NCBI GenBank assembly: GCA_947440895.1
Contig: CANETO010000002.1
Location: 1-19,559, forward strand
From: Planctomycetaceae bacterium
Lineage (GTDB): Bacteria > Planctomycetota > Planctomycetia > Pirellulales > UBA1268
Direction: 5' to 3'
DNA length: 19,559 nt
Positions 8,549 through 15,905 of the stretch are shown here, piece by piece (position 1 is the first letter of the stretch; every line of letters starts with the position of its first letter). Under the pieces are notes generated by a model that worked only from the letters and a program-made list of their open reading frames with translations, did not search any database and was not told where the DNA came from. Made by a program: the position numbers and the translations under genes.

Positions 8549-8677
8549 GGGGCTGCCCATGCCCCGTCGCCGGACGTTCACTCCGGCATCCTGCCTCCGC
8601 TCACTCGATGCTGACTGCGCTCCGGCATCCTGCCTGCGCTGGTCAGCAACGCCGGCTCTCGGGACATGGGCAGCCCC
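8549..8677 (-). repeat. Structured palindromic repeat element, copy A
   Basis: This 129-bp element is closed by imperfect ~25-bp terminal inverted repeats (8549-8573 with 8652-8677). The outer 13 bases match exactly (GGGGCTGCCCATG with CATGGGCAGCCCC). Read on the minus strand it aligns along its whole length with copy B. The interior on that strand holds a GTTG/CAGC hairpin and two GGCA-GGA-TGCC hairpins, separated by the conserved spacer CAGCATCGAGTGAGCGGAGG. No transposase gene is attached, so it is non-autonomous or not a transposon. REP/BIME-like or MITE-like element, or a structured RNA, are the candidate classes. Confidence 0.85.
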
Positions 8678-8771
8678 TCACGGATTCAGCAACCGAAACA
8701 GTGAACGAACAATCATGATGCCAAAATTTAAGGTTTATCCGGACGGTTCGCATGGATCACGGATTCAGCAA
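8678..8771 (+). repeat. 15-bp direct repeat between the two palindromic elements
   Basis: TCACGGATTCAGCAA occurs at 8678-8692, starting at the base after copy A ends, and again at 8757-8771, 79 bp later. A related CACGGTTC lies at 8541-8548, directly before copy A. The flanks of copy A therefore carry near-identical CACGG(A)TTC sequences, which could be a degraded target-site duplication. Confidence 0.75.
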
Positions 8772-8786
8772 GTTGAAAACTTGCTG
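8766..8786. repeat. Perfect 9-bp hairpin with GAA loop
   Basis: Arms CAGCAAGTT (8766-8774) and AACTTGCTG (8778-8786) are exact reverse complements around a 3-nt GAA loop. The left arm uses the end of the second 15-bp direct repeat. No T-tract follows on either strand, so it is not a canonical intrinsic terminator. It could still stall polymerase or protect an mRNA end between fabH and pepF. Confidence 0.7.
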
Positions 8787-8829
8787 CCGCTGGCGGACTG
8801 CCCGATGTCACGACGAGAGGATTCCGCGA

Positions 8830-8960
8830 GGGGTTGCCCCTTTCGTGGAGCCGGCCTTGCTGGCAAGCGGAGCCATGGATGGCGGAGCGTAGCCAGCATG
8901 GAGTGAGCGAAGGACAGGATGTCCGAAGCGAACGTCCGGCTCGACGGAAGGGGCAACCCC
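8830..8960 (+). repeat. Structured palindromic repeat element, copy B
   Basis: This 131-bp element has terminal inverted repeats at 8830-8854 and 8936-8960. The outer 11 bases pair exactly (GGGGTTGCCCC with GGGGCAACCCC) and the inner part has a few mismatches. The interior holds three hairpins: CTTG/CAAG (8856-8867), GCCAT/ATGGC around 8872-8883, and GGACA-GGA-TGTCC around 8912-8924. The spacer CAGCATGGAGTGAGCGAAGG is shared with copy A apart from two bases. Opposite orientation to copy A, 152 bp away. The stems differ from those of copy A but remain paired. Confidence 0.85.
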
Positions 8961-8978
8961 GGCCCATGGCAGGGCTCG

Positions 8979-10013
8979 TCACAGCCTCCACACCGCGCTG
9001 CCCCAGGCCAGTCCGCCACCGAAGCCGCAGACCACGATCGTACTGCCACGTCCGATCCTGCCCGTGCGCCACGCCCCGTCCATCGCGCGCGGGATCGAGC
9101 CACTCGACGTGTTGCCGTAGCGGTCAAGATTCACCATGAAACGGTCGGCTGAAATACCCAGGGATGCACGGGCTCCCTCGATGATCCGGGCATTGGCCTG
9201 ATGCAGCACGAACAGGTCGATCTCCTCAAGAGCCAGGCCCGACCGGTCGACCACCTGACGGATGTTGTCCTCGGCCAAGCGAATCGCCCACTTGAACACG
9301 GCGCGACCATCCATCTGCATGAACTGTGCCCGGCGGGCCAGCCCCTCCGCCGTGACCGGCTGTCGTGAACCGCTCATCGGGCAGGCCAACAGGCCCGCAC
9401 CACGGCCATCTGAGCCGAGCGAAAATGAAAGTAATCCATGTTCCCGCCCAGAGCTTTCGGGCTCCGTCGCCTCGAGCAACACCGCTCCGGCGCCGTCGCC
9501 GAAAAGAGGCCAGGTCTTGATGTCCTCGGGGTCAACAACGCGGGAATTCGTATCCGCGCCGGTCACGAGCGCCAGCCGACTCGACCCGGCCACGAGAAAA
9601 TTGGCGGCGGTCACAAGTGCATAGGCAAAGCTCGCGCAGGCGGCAGTCACGTCCATGGCCGGTGCATCGATCTGCAAATTTTCCTGCACGATGCAGGCGG
9701 TGGAGGGAATGCTCATGTCGGGAGTGAAGGTGCCCAGCACGAGCAGGTCGACGGCTGCGGTGTCCGCCCCTGCCTGGGCGAGTGCCGCCCGGCAGGCAGC
9801 CGTGGCCAGATCACTCGTTGCCATGTCCGGCAACGCACACCGCCTCTCATGAATCCCCGTTCGGGCGACGATCCATTCGGGATCGCAGCCAAGCCTGGCC
9901 AAATCGGCATTGGTCACCACGTTTGACGGAACGCTGCTGCCGATACCTGCCAGACGAAAGCCCACGGCCCGACCGAATCGGGATCGCCGGGGCGAAGTGA
10001 GAATATCGGACAT
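8979..10013 (-). CDS. fabH: 3-oxoacyl-ACP synthase III (FabH, KAS III)
   Basis: A 344-residue cytosolic thiolase-fold condensing enzyme that joins an acyl-CoA primer to malonyl-ACP to start fatty-acid synthesis. Seen: the catalytic triad Cys126 (DVTAACASFAYAL), His271 (LHQANARI) and Asn301 (YGNTSSGSIPRA), and the glycine-rich C-terminus GFGGGLAWGSA. An N-terminal extension of about 17 residues precedes the usual start of the fold. The start at 10013 has GGAGG eleven bases upstream, a longer spacing than usual. The gene begins 18 bp after the desaturase stop on the same strand, so the two are probably one transcript. Homologues of FabH also serve secondary-metabolite or beta-ketone (OleC-type) pathways, but no partner genes for these are present. 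Repeat copy B lies just beyond the stop. Confidence 0.93.
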   Translation of the reverse strand: MSDILTSPRRSRFGRAVGFRLAGIGSSVPSNVVTNADLARLGCDPEWIVARTGIHERRCALPDMATSDLATAACRAALAQAGADTAAVDLLVLGTFTPDMSIPSTACIVQENLQIDAPAMDVTAACASFAYALVTAANFLVAGSSRLALVTGADTNSRVVDPEDIKTWPLFGDGAGAVLLEATEPESSGREHGLLSFSLGSDGRGAGLLACPMSGSRQPVTAEGLARRAQFMQMDGRAVFKWAIRLAEDNIRQVVDRSGLALEEIDLFVLHQANARIIEGARASLGISADRFMVNLDRYGNTSSGSIPRAMDGAWRTGRIGRGSTIVVCGFGGGLAWGSAVWRL

Positions 10014-10031
10014 CGCGGCAGCCGCCTCCGG

Positions 10032-11033
10032 TCAGTTTCGCGGTGCCGCCACGCGACGCAGGTGCCGCGGCTGGATGATATCCGTGGCCAGCCCCAGACG
10101 TCGTAGAAGCCGGATCTCGTAGTAGGTGAGGTCGAACTCCCACCATTTGTGCTGCACGCTCGCACTGGCCGGATCATGGTGGTGGTTGTTGTGCCAGCCC
10201 TCGCCCGCCGCCACCATCGCCACGAACCAGTTGTTGCGGCTGTCCTCACCGGTTTCATAGGTCCGATACCCGAACAGGTGCGACAACGAATTCACGCTCC
10301 ACGTCATGTGCCAGACGAGCACCGTGCGGACGAACGCACCCCACACCAGCCAACTGGTTCCCAACTGGACGCCGTGGGCCCAGTCGCCCCCGGTGAACCG
10401 GCCCACCACCAGCCCCGCGAGGGCGAAAATGGACGCATGGGCCAGGTAGATCCAAAGGGTGCTCGTCGGGTGCCGCTCGAGATATCGGAAGTAGCGGTCG
10501 GCGAGGATGTCGCGGGCGTACTTGTCGAGAAAGGCGAGCGTGCGCCGATCAGGTGCCCGACGGAACAGCCAGCCGACGTGGGACCAGCTCGCGCCGTCAC
10601 GCGGCGTATGCGGATCTTCCGGCTCGTCGGAATGAACATGGTGGAGCCGGTGTGTTGCCACCCAGCGGGCCGGTGTGTCTTCAAGGCAACAGAGCGCGAC
10701 CGTTGCCAGCGACCGCTCCAGCCAGAGCGGCACCTTCAGGCTGCGATGGGTGAGGAGCCGGTGATAGCCGAGATTGATGCCCATGCCGAAAACGTGCGTG
10801 CCCACCAGGGCGATCACCAACCCCGACCAACTGAAACACCACGGGAGCATCGCGAAGCACGCCAACGCGTGCACCACGAAAATGGGAAGAAAATACTCCC
10901 AGTGCACGTTGCTCCAGTGCAGATCCCAGCCAGTGACGGCTCTTGTTGATCCTGCTACGGCAGCAGTCGCGAGCGGCCCGCCGCCCGCCGCCGAACGAGA
11001 CGCCGCCCCGGGTACCGCTGATGTTGAGTGCAT
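10032..11033 (-). CDS. Membrane fatty-acid (acyl-CoA) desaturase
   Basis: A 333-residue integral membrane di-iron enzyme that inserts a double bond into fatty acyl chains using O2, probably Delta9-type. Seen: the three histidine boxes of the family, HRLLTH (His91/His96), HRLHH (His128-132) and HNNHH (His281-285). They are separated by hydrophobic segments, and an NSLSHLFG motif precedes the last box. ATG 11033 is preferred because a promoter-like pair lies at 11080-11107 and the family fold starts soon after. An in-frame ATG at 11105 would give 357 residues but sits inside the predicted -35 box. The gene is followed after 18 bp by fabH. Use of O2 fits an aerobic organism that adjusts membrane fluidity. 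Electron donors are not encoded here. Confidence 0.92.
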   Translation of the reverse strand: MHSTSAVPGAASRSAAGGGPLATAAVAGSTRAVTGWDLHWSNVHWEYFLPIFVVHALACFAMLPWCFSWSGLVIALVGTHVFGMGINLGYHRLLTHRSLKVPLWLERSLATVALCCLEDTPARWVATHRLHHVHSDEPEDPHTPRDGASWSHVGWLFRRAPDRRTLAFLDKYARDILADRYFRYLERHPTSTLWIYLAHASIFALAGLVVGRFTGGDWAHGVQLGTSWLVWGAFVRTVLVWHMTWSVNSLSHLFGYRTYETGEDSRNNWFVAMVAAGEGWHNNHHHDPASASVQHKWWEFDLTYYEIRLLRRLGLATDIIQPRHLRRVAAPRN

Positions 11034-11079
11034 GAGTCGCCTGAGTAGGGCTAAAGGGATCGTCCGAACGAGACATATC

Positions 11080-11107
11080 ATTATCGGGCGGCGGTGTGGT
11101 TCCACAA
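11080..11107 (-). promoter_or_regulatory. Predicted promoter of the desaturase-fabH operon
   Basis: On the minus strand TTGTGG (plus 11102-11107) and GATAAT (plus 11080-11085) are spaced 16 bp. The -10 matches consensus at 5 of 6, the -35 only at 3 of 6. Transcription from here would give a leader of roughly 40 nt to ATG 11033, which is one reason to prefer that start. Confidence 0.4.
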
Positions 11108-11207
11108 GCGGATATAATGGCCGCCCGCACGGGACACGGTCACCCCATCAATCACAATCGCTGCAACCCTCCATAATCACATCACCGGCGACTCACGCCT
11201 GAACCGA

Positions 11208-12953
11208 TCACTGGCCGTCCTGGGCACCAGCCGGCACCGCAGCATCGGCCGACGGCGTCCCGGCTTCCACCTTCTGCACCATGCTATCCCGGCCGAGGTG
11301 GATCTTCGCATATTCCTTGTCAGACACGACGTAATACCAGTCGGCGAAGCGGCCGTTCAGCTCCCGAACACGTTTCTGTGCGGCCTTTACTTTCTCATCA
11401 TAGTCGTCCTGCTTCCGGCGGTTCTCGCGTTCCACCTGCCGTCGGTTCTCGAGAGCCACCTGCGCTGCAGCCTCTGCCTCATCCGCTTTCTTGAGGCTCT
11501 CCGCCGCATCGGGCTTCTCCTCACTGGGGGCCTCTTCGCCGGCCTTCTGCTCGTCTTTCGGGGTGTCGCCGACCTTCTGGGTGGCATCGTCGGCCGCAGC
11601 AGGCACTTCCGGCAGCGGATCGAGTGTCGGCTTCTCCAGCAATTTCTCGTTGAACCGAGCCATGACGAGCAGATAGCGACCGCTTGTCTCGCCGGGAGTA
11701 TCCTTGCCGGCCTCAGCACTGCCGGCGTCCTTGGTATCGCCCGGCTTCGATTCCGACGCCACCGTGGTGGGAGCACCAAATCGGAGCACGTATTCCACGC
11801 CGTCCTTCATCCCCACGATCGTCTCGCCGTCCGTGGAGAGAATCTCGCCGGTCTTCAGGGGCATAAAGCCCTTTTGCTGCATCGAAGTGACCGCTTCCCG
11901 ATCGCTTGTGAAGCTCTCCTCGGCCTTCAACTCAGCGCTCAGCCCCGATGGCTTGCGGGCCACGTCCACGATCTTGAGATCGCCCAACGCGTTCCGCAGA
12001 TCGTTGAGCTTGCCTGCGGCGAGCTCCTCCCCATCGGCCAGCGACTCCTCCTTCGGCTCCCCATCCCCCGAAAAAGCCTCCAGACGCACGAGCGACCACT
12101 TCGCAGCCTTGTCGTCGTAGGCCAGATCAACGCGGTACTTTCGATCCAGCTGCACACCAACACGGCCATTGGACTCGACCGCCACGAGGGCGTAGTCCTC
12201 GAGCCCGAGCCGCCGCACGTCCCACGGTGAGAGCTTGAGCAGATCTTTTTCGATCCAGTCGCCGAAGGTGGTCGTGAATTTCGACGTGTCAATCTCCACG
12301 CGATAGACGGGGTCCTGGCCGGCCTTGCGGACAAACCGCAACGTCCGACCGGAAGGATCACCGCCGACCCGCCGCTTGTCCTCTTTTCCCACGATTAACC
12401 GAGCGAGCTTGTTGCCGGAACCGTCGCGAATCTCGACCAATTGCCCGACGCCGATCATGCCCGGCTTGATCTTTTCCGGATCGGGCTCGATGACGCCGTA
12501 AGTCTCATGATCGCCGGGGGACTTGCTCACCACATCGAGCATCTTGAGGTCGACGAGCGCCGTAGCGGCGGCGGCGAGCTGCTCCTTGGCGTCGGCAGGA
12601 TAGTTCTGGTGCGCAGGCAACACCCACACGCCCCCCGACTGCATCACTTTGAAGGGATGCAACGTCGAGAGTTCGTCGTCGTACGAGACGATCTCGAGGC
12701 TGGCCGCCTTGGCGGCATCCGATAACTCAGGGAACAGCACCCGCTGCTCCTCGGGCTCGACCTTGACGCTCTTGAACCGCGGCTGCACCGCGGCCCCGAG
12801 CAGGAGCATGCCCATACCGCCGAGCAGAAAAAGGCCTGTGCGAAGCATGACAGGCGACAGCCCCCCGGCTGGCTCGTGGTCATCCATCTGGCGAAACCGC
12901 TTCTCGCGTCCGTCGTATTGATTCATGCTGTCGGTCCTGCCTGTCGTGTTCAT
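11208..12953 (-). CDS. Membrane-anchored DUF4340-family protein of the ABC cluster
   Basis: A 581-residue protein with a single N-terminal transmembrane segment (about 35-56), so most of it is probably periplasmic. The body from about 90 to 400 shows repeated DUF4340-like units: a short strand-rich block ending in a tryptophan motif (SGGVWVLPAH), a helical stretch, then LVEIRDGSGNKLARLIVGKE. The C-terminal part (about 470-540) is rich in Glu, Lys, Ala and Gln and looks like a linker plus coiled coil. No catalytic motif was seen. It follows the permease/GldG gene by 91 bp on the same strand, the usual place for DUF4340 proteins in Gld-type ABC clusters. ATG 12953 has AGGTG six bases upstream; ATG 12926, nine codons later, has AGGA and is equally possible. 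An upstream extension into the previous gene is only an open frame. Molecular function unknown. Confidence 0.8.
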   Translation of the reverse strand: MNTTGRTDSMNQYDGREKRFRQMDDHEPAGGLSPVMLRTGLFLLGGMGMLLLGAAVQPRFKSVKVEPEEQRVLFPELSDAAKAASLEIVSYDDELSTLHPFKVMQSGGVWVLPAHQNYPADAKEQLAAAATALVDLKMLDVVSKSPGDHETYGVIEPDPEKIKPGMIGVGQLVEIRDGSGNKLARLIVGKEDKRRVGGDPSGRTLRFVRKAGQDPVYRVEIDTSKFTTTFGDWIEKDLLKLSPWDVRRLGLEDYALVAVESNGRVGVQLDRKYRVDLAYDDKAAKWSLVRLEAFSGDGEPKEESLADGEELAAGKLNDLRNALGDLKIVDVARKPSGLSAELKAEESFTSDREAVTSMQQKGFMPLKTGEILSTDGETIVGMKDGVEYVLRFGAPTTVASESKPGDTKDAGSAEAGKDTPGETSGRYLLVMARFNEKLLEKPTLDPLPEVPAAADDATQKVGDTPKDEQKAGEEAPSEEKPDAAESLKKADEAEAAAQVALENRRQVERENRRKQDDYDEKVKAAQKRVRELNGRFADWYYVVSDKEYAKIHLGRDSMVQKVEAGTPSADAAVPAGAQDGQ

Positions 12954-13044
12954 CGTGTGCACCTGACTTCCAACCAATTGGATCCGTCTGATTTGATTCC
13001 TCTGGTCCCATCGCTTCCCGCGGCCACAAGCCGCCCGGGCTCGC

Positions 13045-15810
13045 TCACCGGAGCCGCGTCTTGGCCACACCCTCGCGTTCCAGCGCGCGACGCCGGAAAT
13101 AGACGAAGAAGGCCACCACCAGCGGCGGGATCGGCGGCAGGAGTACGGCCAGCCACTTCTGGCGGTCCTGCTCCTTGCGAATCTTCGCCTCCAGTTGGCG
13201 TTCCACTGACTCAACCTCGGTGTCCCGCTTCCGCTTGAGCTGTTCGATCTTGGTGTCGAGCCGCCGCTGCGCGAGCCGCTGCCGGCTGGCGAGTTGCTGC
13301 ACGGCCTGCATGGCAGCCTGCGGGTCGGCATCGCCGGCAGTCTCCATCTCCTTGATCTTCTTCTCAAACTCGCCGACCTCCGCCTGCATCGAGTCGTTGG
13401 CACCGCGCTCCGCCTCGTCGAACTCGGCGATGAACTTCTGCCGTTCGGCATCGGCCTTTTCACGGGCAGCGGCCACGGTGTCTTCAATCCGCTCGAGCGT
13501 GCGGTGCTTCGGCTTCCGCTTCCGGATTTCGAGAAACCTATCGTCGTCCGCCAGCGCGTCGAGGATGTTGAGCACGAACGTGACGTTGTCGAAGTTGAGC
13601 CCAAACACCTCGTCGGGCCGGTTCCTGAGGCCGAAGATCCGGCCGTCCATGAGATCGATGTCGGCAACGACGATCGCGCGAACAGGCTTCGACGCCGCTC
13701 CTTCCGCGTTGCCGGGGTCGACCCCGCCCTCGGCCGAGATAGCCGCGGGCTGTCTTTCGATCGACACGGCCAGCACCATCGACTGCTTGGCCTGTTTTTC
13801 GAAGATCTGCAGTTGACGCATGTCGCCGCGGTTGCCCATCACCTGCTCGACTTCGATCGTTCCGGTGCTGAGACCCGTCTGCGCCAGTGGGGTCCAGGCC
13901 ACGTTGGCCTTGTCGTCCTTGACGAGGGCACCCGGGAACGGGAAGAGCACCTCCTGCAGTCCCGCGGTGATCGGCTCGCGGGCGTTGAACCCAGGCAGTT
14001 TGCCCGAGGCGTCGGACGTCAGATTCGCGTCGATAAAGACAAACTCATCCGGAAGCTCGAGCTTCGGATGCGGGTTGTAATCCTGACAGACGATGAGCGG
14101 ATCGGAGCCGGTCTGCCCCATGGCAGGACGGCCGGCTGGGGCCATGAGCTTGAGGCCAAGCGTCTCCCACAACTGGCCGATGTCGCCCTTGGGCTGCTGC
14201 TGGGGCTGGAACATCGCCATCGGACCGCCGCCCCCACGGCGGGGCTGCGAGGTGCCCGGCACACCCTGCATCAACACCGGCAGCGGATCTTCGAACACCG
14301 CCACGGGCTGCCCAGCACGCACGGCGGCCACAAAGTGGTTCATCTGCTCCGGCCCGAGCGATGACGGCTGCACGGCCAGCAACACGTCGTAGCGATCGGT
14401 GATCGGCGCCGACGCATCGACCTGCACCACGTCATACTGCTTCTCGAGTTCCTCGAGCACGGGCTGCCGCGGCCGCTGCTGACCGGTGGTCATGTCGAAG
14501 CCGCCGAAGAGATCGGCGTCGGTGGTGAGAACGCCGAGCCTCTTCCGCTTCTGCTGGGCAGCCGTGCAGATCGAACGGATGAGCTCGTATTCCACGGGCG
14601 TGCCTTTGTCGAAGAACGGCACCACCACCTTCTCGAGGCCGCTGGTAAACGCGCAGCCGAGAAAAATACTCTCGTCCCGATAGGCACCTCGGACCCGCGA
14701 CAGCACGCTCACCGGCTCGATACCGAACTGCTGCGAGGCAAGCGCCGCGGCCTCGGTCTTCGGATCGGTGGAGATCACCTCGACGTTGACCTTGCCACGG
14801 CCCAGTTGCTGGAACTGCCGGAGCATGTTGAGGAGGTTCAGCCGCGTCTGCGTGTAGTCCTCCGGCACGGTCGGGCTGACATAGGCCTTGATGTCGATCG
14901 GGCGGCTCGTGTCGAGTTCGCGGAGCAGTCGCCGGGTGTCGGGAGAGAGCGAGCTGATCCGCTCCTCGGAAAGGTCGGCGCGGACGTCGACGCCCCGGCA
15001 GAGCATGACGAGACCGACGGCCGTAGCCGCCAGGCCGAGAGTCCGGGCGATGAAGTGCACGCCCATTTTCGCGCCATCCCGCCGACTGGTCCAGTGACGG
15101 CGACCGATGAGCACCATCGCGATATAGAGGCAGACGGCCACGATGCCGAGGAAGTAGGCGATCCCCGAGAGACTGACGATGCCGCGACCGAAGTCGGTGA
15201 ACTGCTCGGCGAGGCTGCATGGCCGCACCCACTTGGCGAGCCCCGGTGACATGACCGCCCCGGCCTGATCGGCCACGACCAGCGGCGCATTGAACGCCAG
15301 CCCCAGGATGAAGGCCACTGTGAGGTTGTTCGTGAGGAAACTGGCCACGACGCCGATGGCGATCATGGCGATGCCGACGAACCAGTAGCCGAGGTAGTTC
15401 GAGAGCAAAAGGCCGGCGTCGGGCGTGCCCCATAGAAGCAGGATCGCCAGGTTGCAGATGCATGAGAACAGAAGCGCCACCGTATAGATCCCCACCGCCG
15501 CGAGGTATTTCCCGAACACGACCTCCCAGTCGCTGGCGGGAATGGTCAGCAGCAGTTCGTCGGTTCCCTGCCGCCGCTCCTCGGCCCATACGCTCATCGT
15601 GATCGCAGGAATGAACACCAGGAGGATGTAGGGAAGGTAGCGGTTCAGCTGATCGAGGTTGGCGAGGTTGGAGTTGAAGAACTCAGGCGGCCAGAAAGCC
15701 GCCAGCGACCCCAACAACACGAAGACGCAGATGAATACGTAGCCGGTGGGATTGGAAAAATAAGCGACGAAGTTTCGCTTGAACACCGCGTCGAGCACAT
15801 TCCACTTCAT
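13045..15810 (-). CDS. Fused ABC-2 permease (GldF-type) and GldG-type protein
   Basis: One 921-residue polypeptide joins two parts that are separate genes in Bacteroidota. Residues 1-240 are a six-helix ABC-2 permease with the typical N-terminus (FKRNFVAYFSNPTGYVF) and the motif WAEERRQGTDELLL. A further helix near 253-273 leads into a large extracytoplasmic GldG-like region from about 275 to 765 with SLSPDTRRLLRELDTSRPI near 286-304 and YDVLLAVQP further on. A long charged coiled coil (about 768-885) and a C-terminal helix (about 887-906) with a basic cytoplasmic end follow. ATG 15810 was chosen because AAGGA lies nine bases upstream and the permease fold starts there; the open frame extends to 15909 without support. 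It sits between the ATPase and DUF4340 genes, and the three probably form one exporter. The substrate is unknown; gliding motility should not be assumed. Confidence 0.87.
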   Translation of the reverse strand: MKWNVLDAVFKRNFVAYFSNPTGYVFICVFVLLGSLAAFWPPEFFNSNLANLDQLNRYLPYILLVFIPAITMSVWAEERRQGTDELLLTIPASDWEVVFGKYLAAVGIYTVALLFSCICNLAILLLWGTPDAGLLLSNYLGYWFVGIAMIAIGVVASFLTNNLTVAFILGLAFNAPLVVADQAGAVMSPGLAKWVRPCSLAEQFTDFGRGIVSLSGIAYFLGIVAVCLYIAMVLIGRRHWTSRRDGAKMGVHFIARTLGLAATAVGLVMLCRGVDVRADLSEERISSLSPDTRRLLRELDTSRPIDIKAYVSPTVPEDYTQTRLNLLNMLRQFQQLGRGKVNVEVISTDPKTEAAALASQQFGIEPVSVLSRVRGAYRDESIFLGCAFTSGLEKVVVPFFDKGTPVEYELIRSICTAAQQKRKRLGVLTTDADLFGGFDMTTGQQRPRQPVLEELEKQYDVVQVDASAPITDRYDVLLAVQPSSLGPEQMNHFVAAVRAGQPVAVFEDPLPVLMQGVPGTSQPRRGGGGPMAMFQPQQQPKGDIGQLWETLGLKLMAPAGRPAMGQTGSDPLIVCQDYNPHPKLELPDEFVFIDANLTSDASGKLPGFNAREPITAGLQEVLFPFPGALVKDDKANVAWTPLAQTGLSTGTIEVEQVMGNRGDMRQLQIFEKQAKQSMVLAVSIERQPAAISAEGGVDPGNAEGAASKPVRAIVVADIDLMDGRIFGLRNRPDEVFGLNFDNVTFVLNILDALADDDRFLEIRKRKPKHRTLERIEDTVAAAREKADAERQKFIAEFDEAERGANDSMQAEVGEFEKKIKEMETAGDADPQAAMQAVQQLASRQRLAQRRLDTKIEQLKRKRDTEVESVERQLEAKIRKEQDRQKWLAVLLPPIPPLVVAFFVYFRRRALEREGVAKTRLR

Positions 15811-15905
15811 ATTGTTCCGTCCTTCAAAACTGTTCCGGAGAGTGTTCCTGATGCCGTCGAGGCACCGTCTGATGATCGGGGCGGCTGCCGCACTGTCGGC
15901 ATGTG

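Larger units (their letters stand above)
8480..8978. other. Repeat-rich intergenic region between fabH and pepF
   Basis: This 499-bp gap is between two minus-strand genes. It contains the pepF Shine-Dalgarno, repeat copy A (8549-8677), a 15-bp direct repeat, a perfect 9-bp hairpin (8766-8786) and repeat copy B (8830-8960). Copy B ends 18 bp before the fabH stop. The stretch 8711-8750 is visibly more A/T-rich than its surroundings. No protein gene is supported: open frames crossing the repeats on both strands lack a coding signature and simply read through the palindromes. Confidence 0.8.

Noticed and set aside
8559..8906. Small open frames crossing the palindromic repeats on both strands
   Set aside because: Both copies yield similar peptides only because the DNA repeats are similar. 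The stems covary for base pairing rather than for codon meaning, and no ribosome-binding site fits.
11113..11118. Perfect TATAAT on the plus strand
   Set aside because: No plus-strand gene follows, and no -35 at suitable spacing was seen.
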